Assembly (NCBI RefSeq): GCF_000002235.5
Contig: NW_022145609.1
Coordinates: forward strand, 11,624,328-11,688,327
DNA length: 64,000 nucleotides
From: Strongylocentrotus purpuratus
Taxonomy: Eukaryota > Echinodermata > Echinoidea > Camarodonta > Strongylocentrotidae
Direction of reading: 5' to 3'
Shown: one piece after another, positions 62,942 to 64,000 of the stretch
Numbering within the stretch: the stretch's first letter is position 1
How the letters are laid out: each line of letters begins with the position of its first letter
The notes under the pieces: model-generated
Database searches by the model: none
Told to the model about the DNA's origin: nothing
What the model saw: only the letters and a program-made list of their open reading frames with translations
Translations under genes and position numbers: made by a program

Positions 62942-64000
62942 GTGAGCTTTATCATTACGGTAAATGTTTGCTGATAACCTGATCGCCAATACTACGTCAA
63001 CTCAAGGGCAATTTAAATAACCTAGCTACTGTATATTCTAAAGTAATCATGGTCGGGTTTGGTAATATATCATTGTAATTTTCGCGCATTTTTTTTTAGA
63101 GCTGATGGACAGGCTTTTTTTCTTCAAGTAAAGGCTGTTTGAATTGCCATAAGTTGATTTCTCGAAGGTAGTTGCGATCGGGTTCGATGTACATGTGTTT
63201 TCTGTAATTTCAAGCTATTTTCCTTTTGTGTATATATGAAAGTTAATGTTGCTCTATCTTTATAGCATTTAATGTAGTTGCTAGAGTCCACATTTAGAGC
63301 TGCTTATATCTTATAGCATCTGATATAAATTTATTAGATACAATTTCTACGAATCTAACAACGTTTCATTACATAAAAACTAAAAACGCTCCTTTGGTAA
63401 TAACCTCCTTTATAGGTTTTTGTGCTGCCCAGTCACCATTGCTTTCAATACTTCTACTTTCTTAAATGAATTATATACCAGGGTTGGGCGGTAAATACCG
63501 AAGGCGGTAATTACCGGCGGTAAATACCGGTAAATACCGTCCGGTGAATAAGATGCGCGTCCGGTATATATGTAAAAAACGGGAAATATGATTTTAATTA
63601 TCTATTTATTAATAATTTTACTTGTTTATAGCCTCATAACTGAAAATATTGTTCTGAAATAATTAGCAGCACAATACTCATAGTAGGAACACACAAACAG
63701 ATTTATAAAATCCTCACTGCATACATGTACACACCCAAACAAATGGCATTTTGTTCATATGCTAATTAATAGGTATTCATGAATATGGTAATTAGCAACT
63801 GGGAACCAAAACCTTTATACAAGATACTTTTATTGTATAGTTTAAGATATTTGAATAAAATCAGTGAAAACTTGAACAAAATTCGGGCAAGAATAAGGAA
63901 GTTAACGCTTTTTGAAATGACTAGTCACTAGAGGACGATATTGAAATTGATGACATCATTTGTGGACAACTCTCCATGCCTTTTGTACATCAAATTTCAT
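62942..64000 (+). other. Intron to window end, with possible hAT-element left end
   Basis: No exon seen. From 63479 the sequence CAGGGTTGGGCGGTAAATAC begins, followed by repeated GGTAAATACCG motifs; a CAGGG start is common in hAT transposons. Its right end would be outside the window. Confidence 0.4.

Overview
The window looks like genomic DNA of a marine invertebrate deuterostome, most probably a sea urchin or another echinoderm. The reasons are AT-rich DNA with short phase-conserved exons in long introns, abundant microsatellites, tRNA-derived SINEs, many foldback MITEs, non-LTR retrotransposons, and a mosaic CUB/LDLa/CCP/EGF/Ig/SEA gene. The assignment is an inference from gene content; no species-specific marker was checked. 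There is one 500-base assembly gap (25882-26381).

Region 1 (1-12829, + strand): the last seven exons of an SLC1-family excitatory amino acid transporter, running from the end of TM3 to the stop codon. All splice junctions join in frame. Its extracellular loop before TM4c is about 350 residues, roughly five times the length seen in vertebrate EAATs. It is Cys-free, carries six N-glycosylation sequons, and appears to be built of about ten degenerate helical repeats of about 33 residues. This is the strongest novelty in the window.

Region 2 (12830-22805): 3' UTR and intergenic DNA with CT, GAA, GAT and GTCT microsatellites; no further gene was found. Region 3 (22806-24919, - strand): the last three exons of a sterol carrier protein 2 gene ending in the peroxisomal signal AKL, with the 5' end lost toward the gap.

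Region 4 (26382-50520): a repeat-dominated block. A cassette made of a CUB exon, an LDLa exon, a polypurine tract and a conserved 'Z' segment is duplicated. The copies are separated by arrays of a satellite of about 111 bp with a CGCGC/GCGCG hairpin core. One copy (CUB at 31772, LDLa at 33749) has a broken CUB exon; the other (43213, 44707) is intact; an upstream partial copy (27972, 28393) holds LDLa only. Because the copies are nearly identical, several transposon insertions can be seen against an empty paralogous site, including a 931-bp foldback element, a TTAA or TA MITE and a 441-bp LINE tail. A Tx1/L1-like LINE carrying its own nested MITE sits inside a satellite array, and a CR1/L2-like LINE lies on the minus strand at 48745-50515. 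The satellite and Z segment recur in inverted orientation at 46960-48740.

Region 5 (51311-62941, + strand): ten six-cysteine, selectin-type CCP exons arranged as (A-B-C)x3 + A, then three EGF domains, one Ig domain and a SEA domain split over two exons, running off the window. Together with the intact CUB and LDLa exons upstream, these fit one large secreted or cell-surface receptor. Nearly every intron is phase 1, so modules can be duplicated or skipped without breaking the frame. All four A-type exons appear to use a GC donor, and CCP-C3 has lost one base. No transmembrane or 7TM segment lies in the window, so the receptor class is open.
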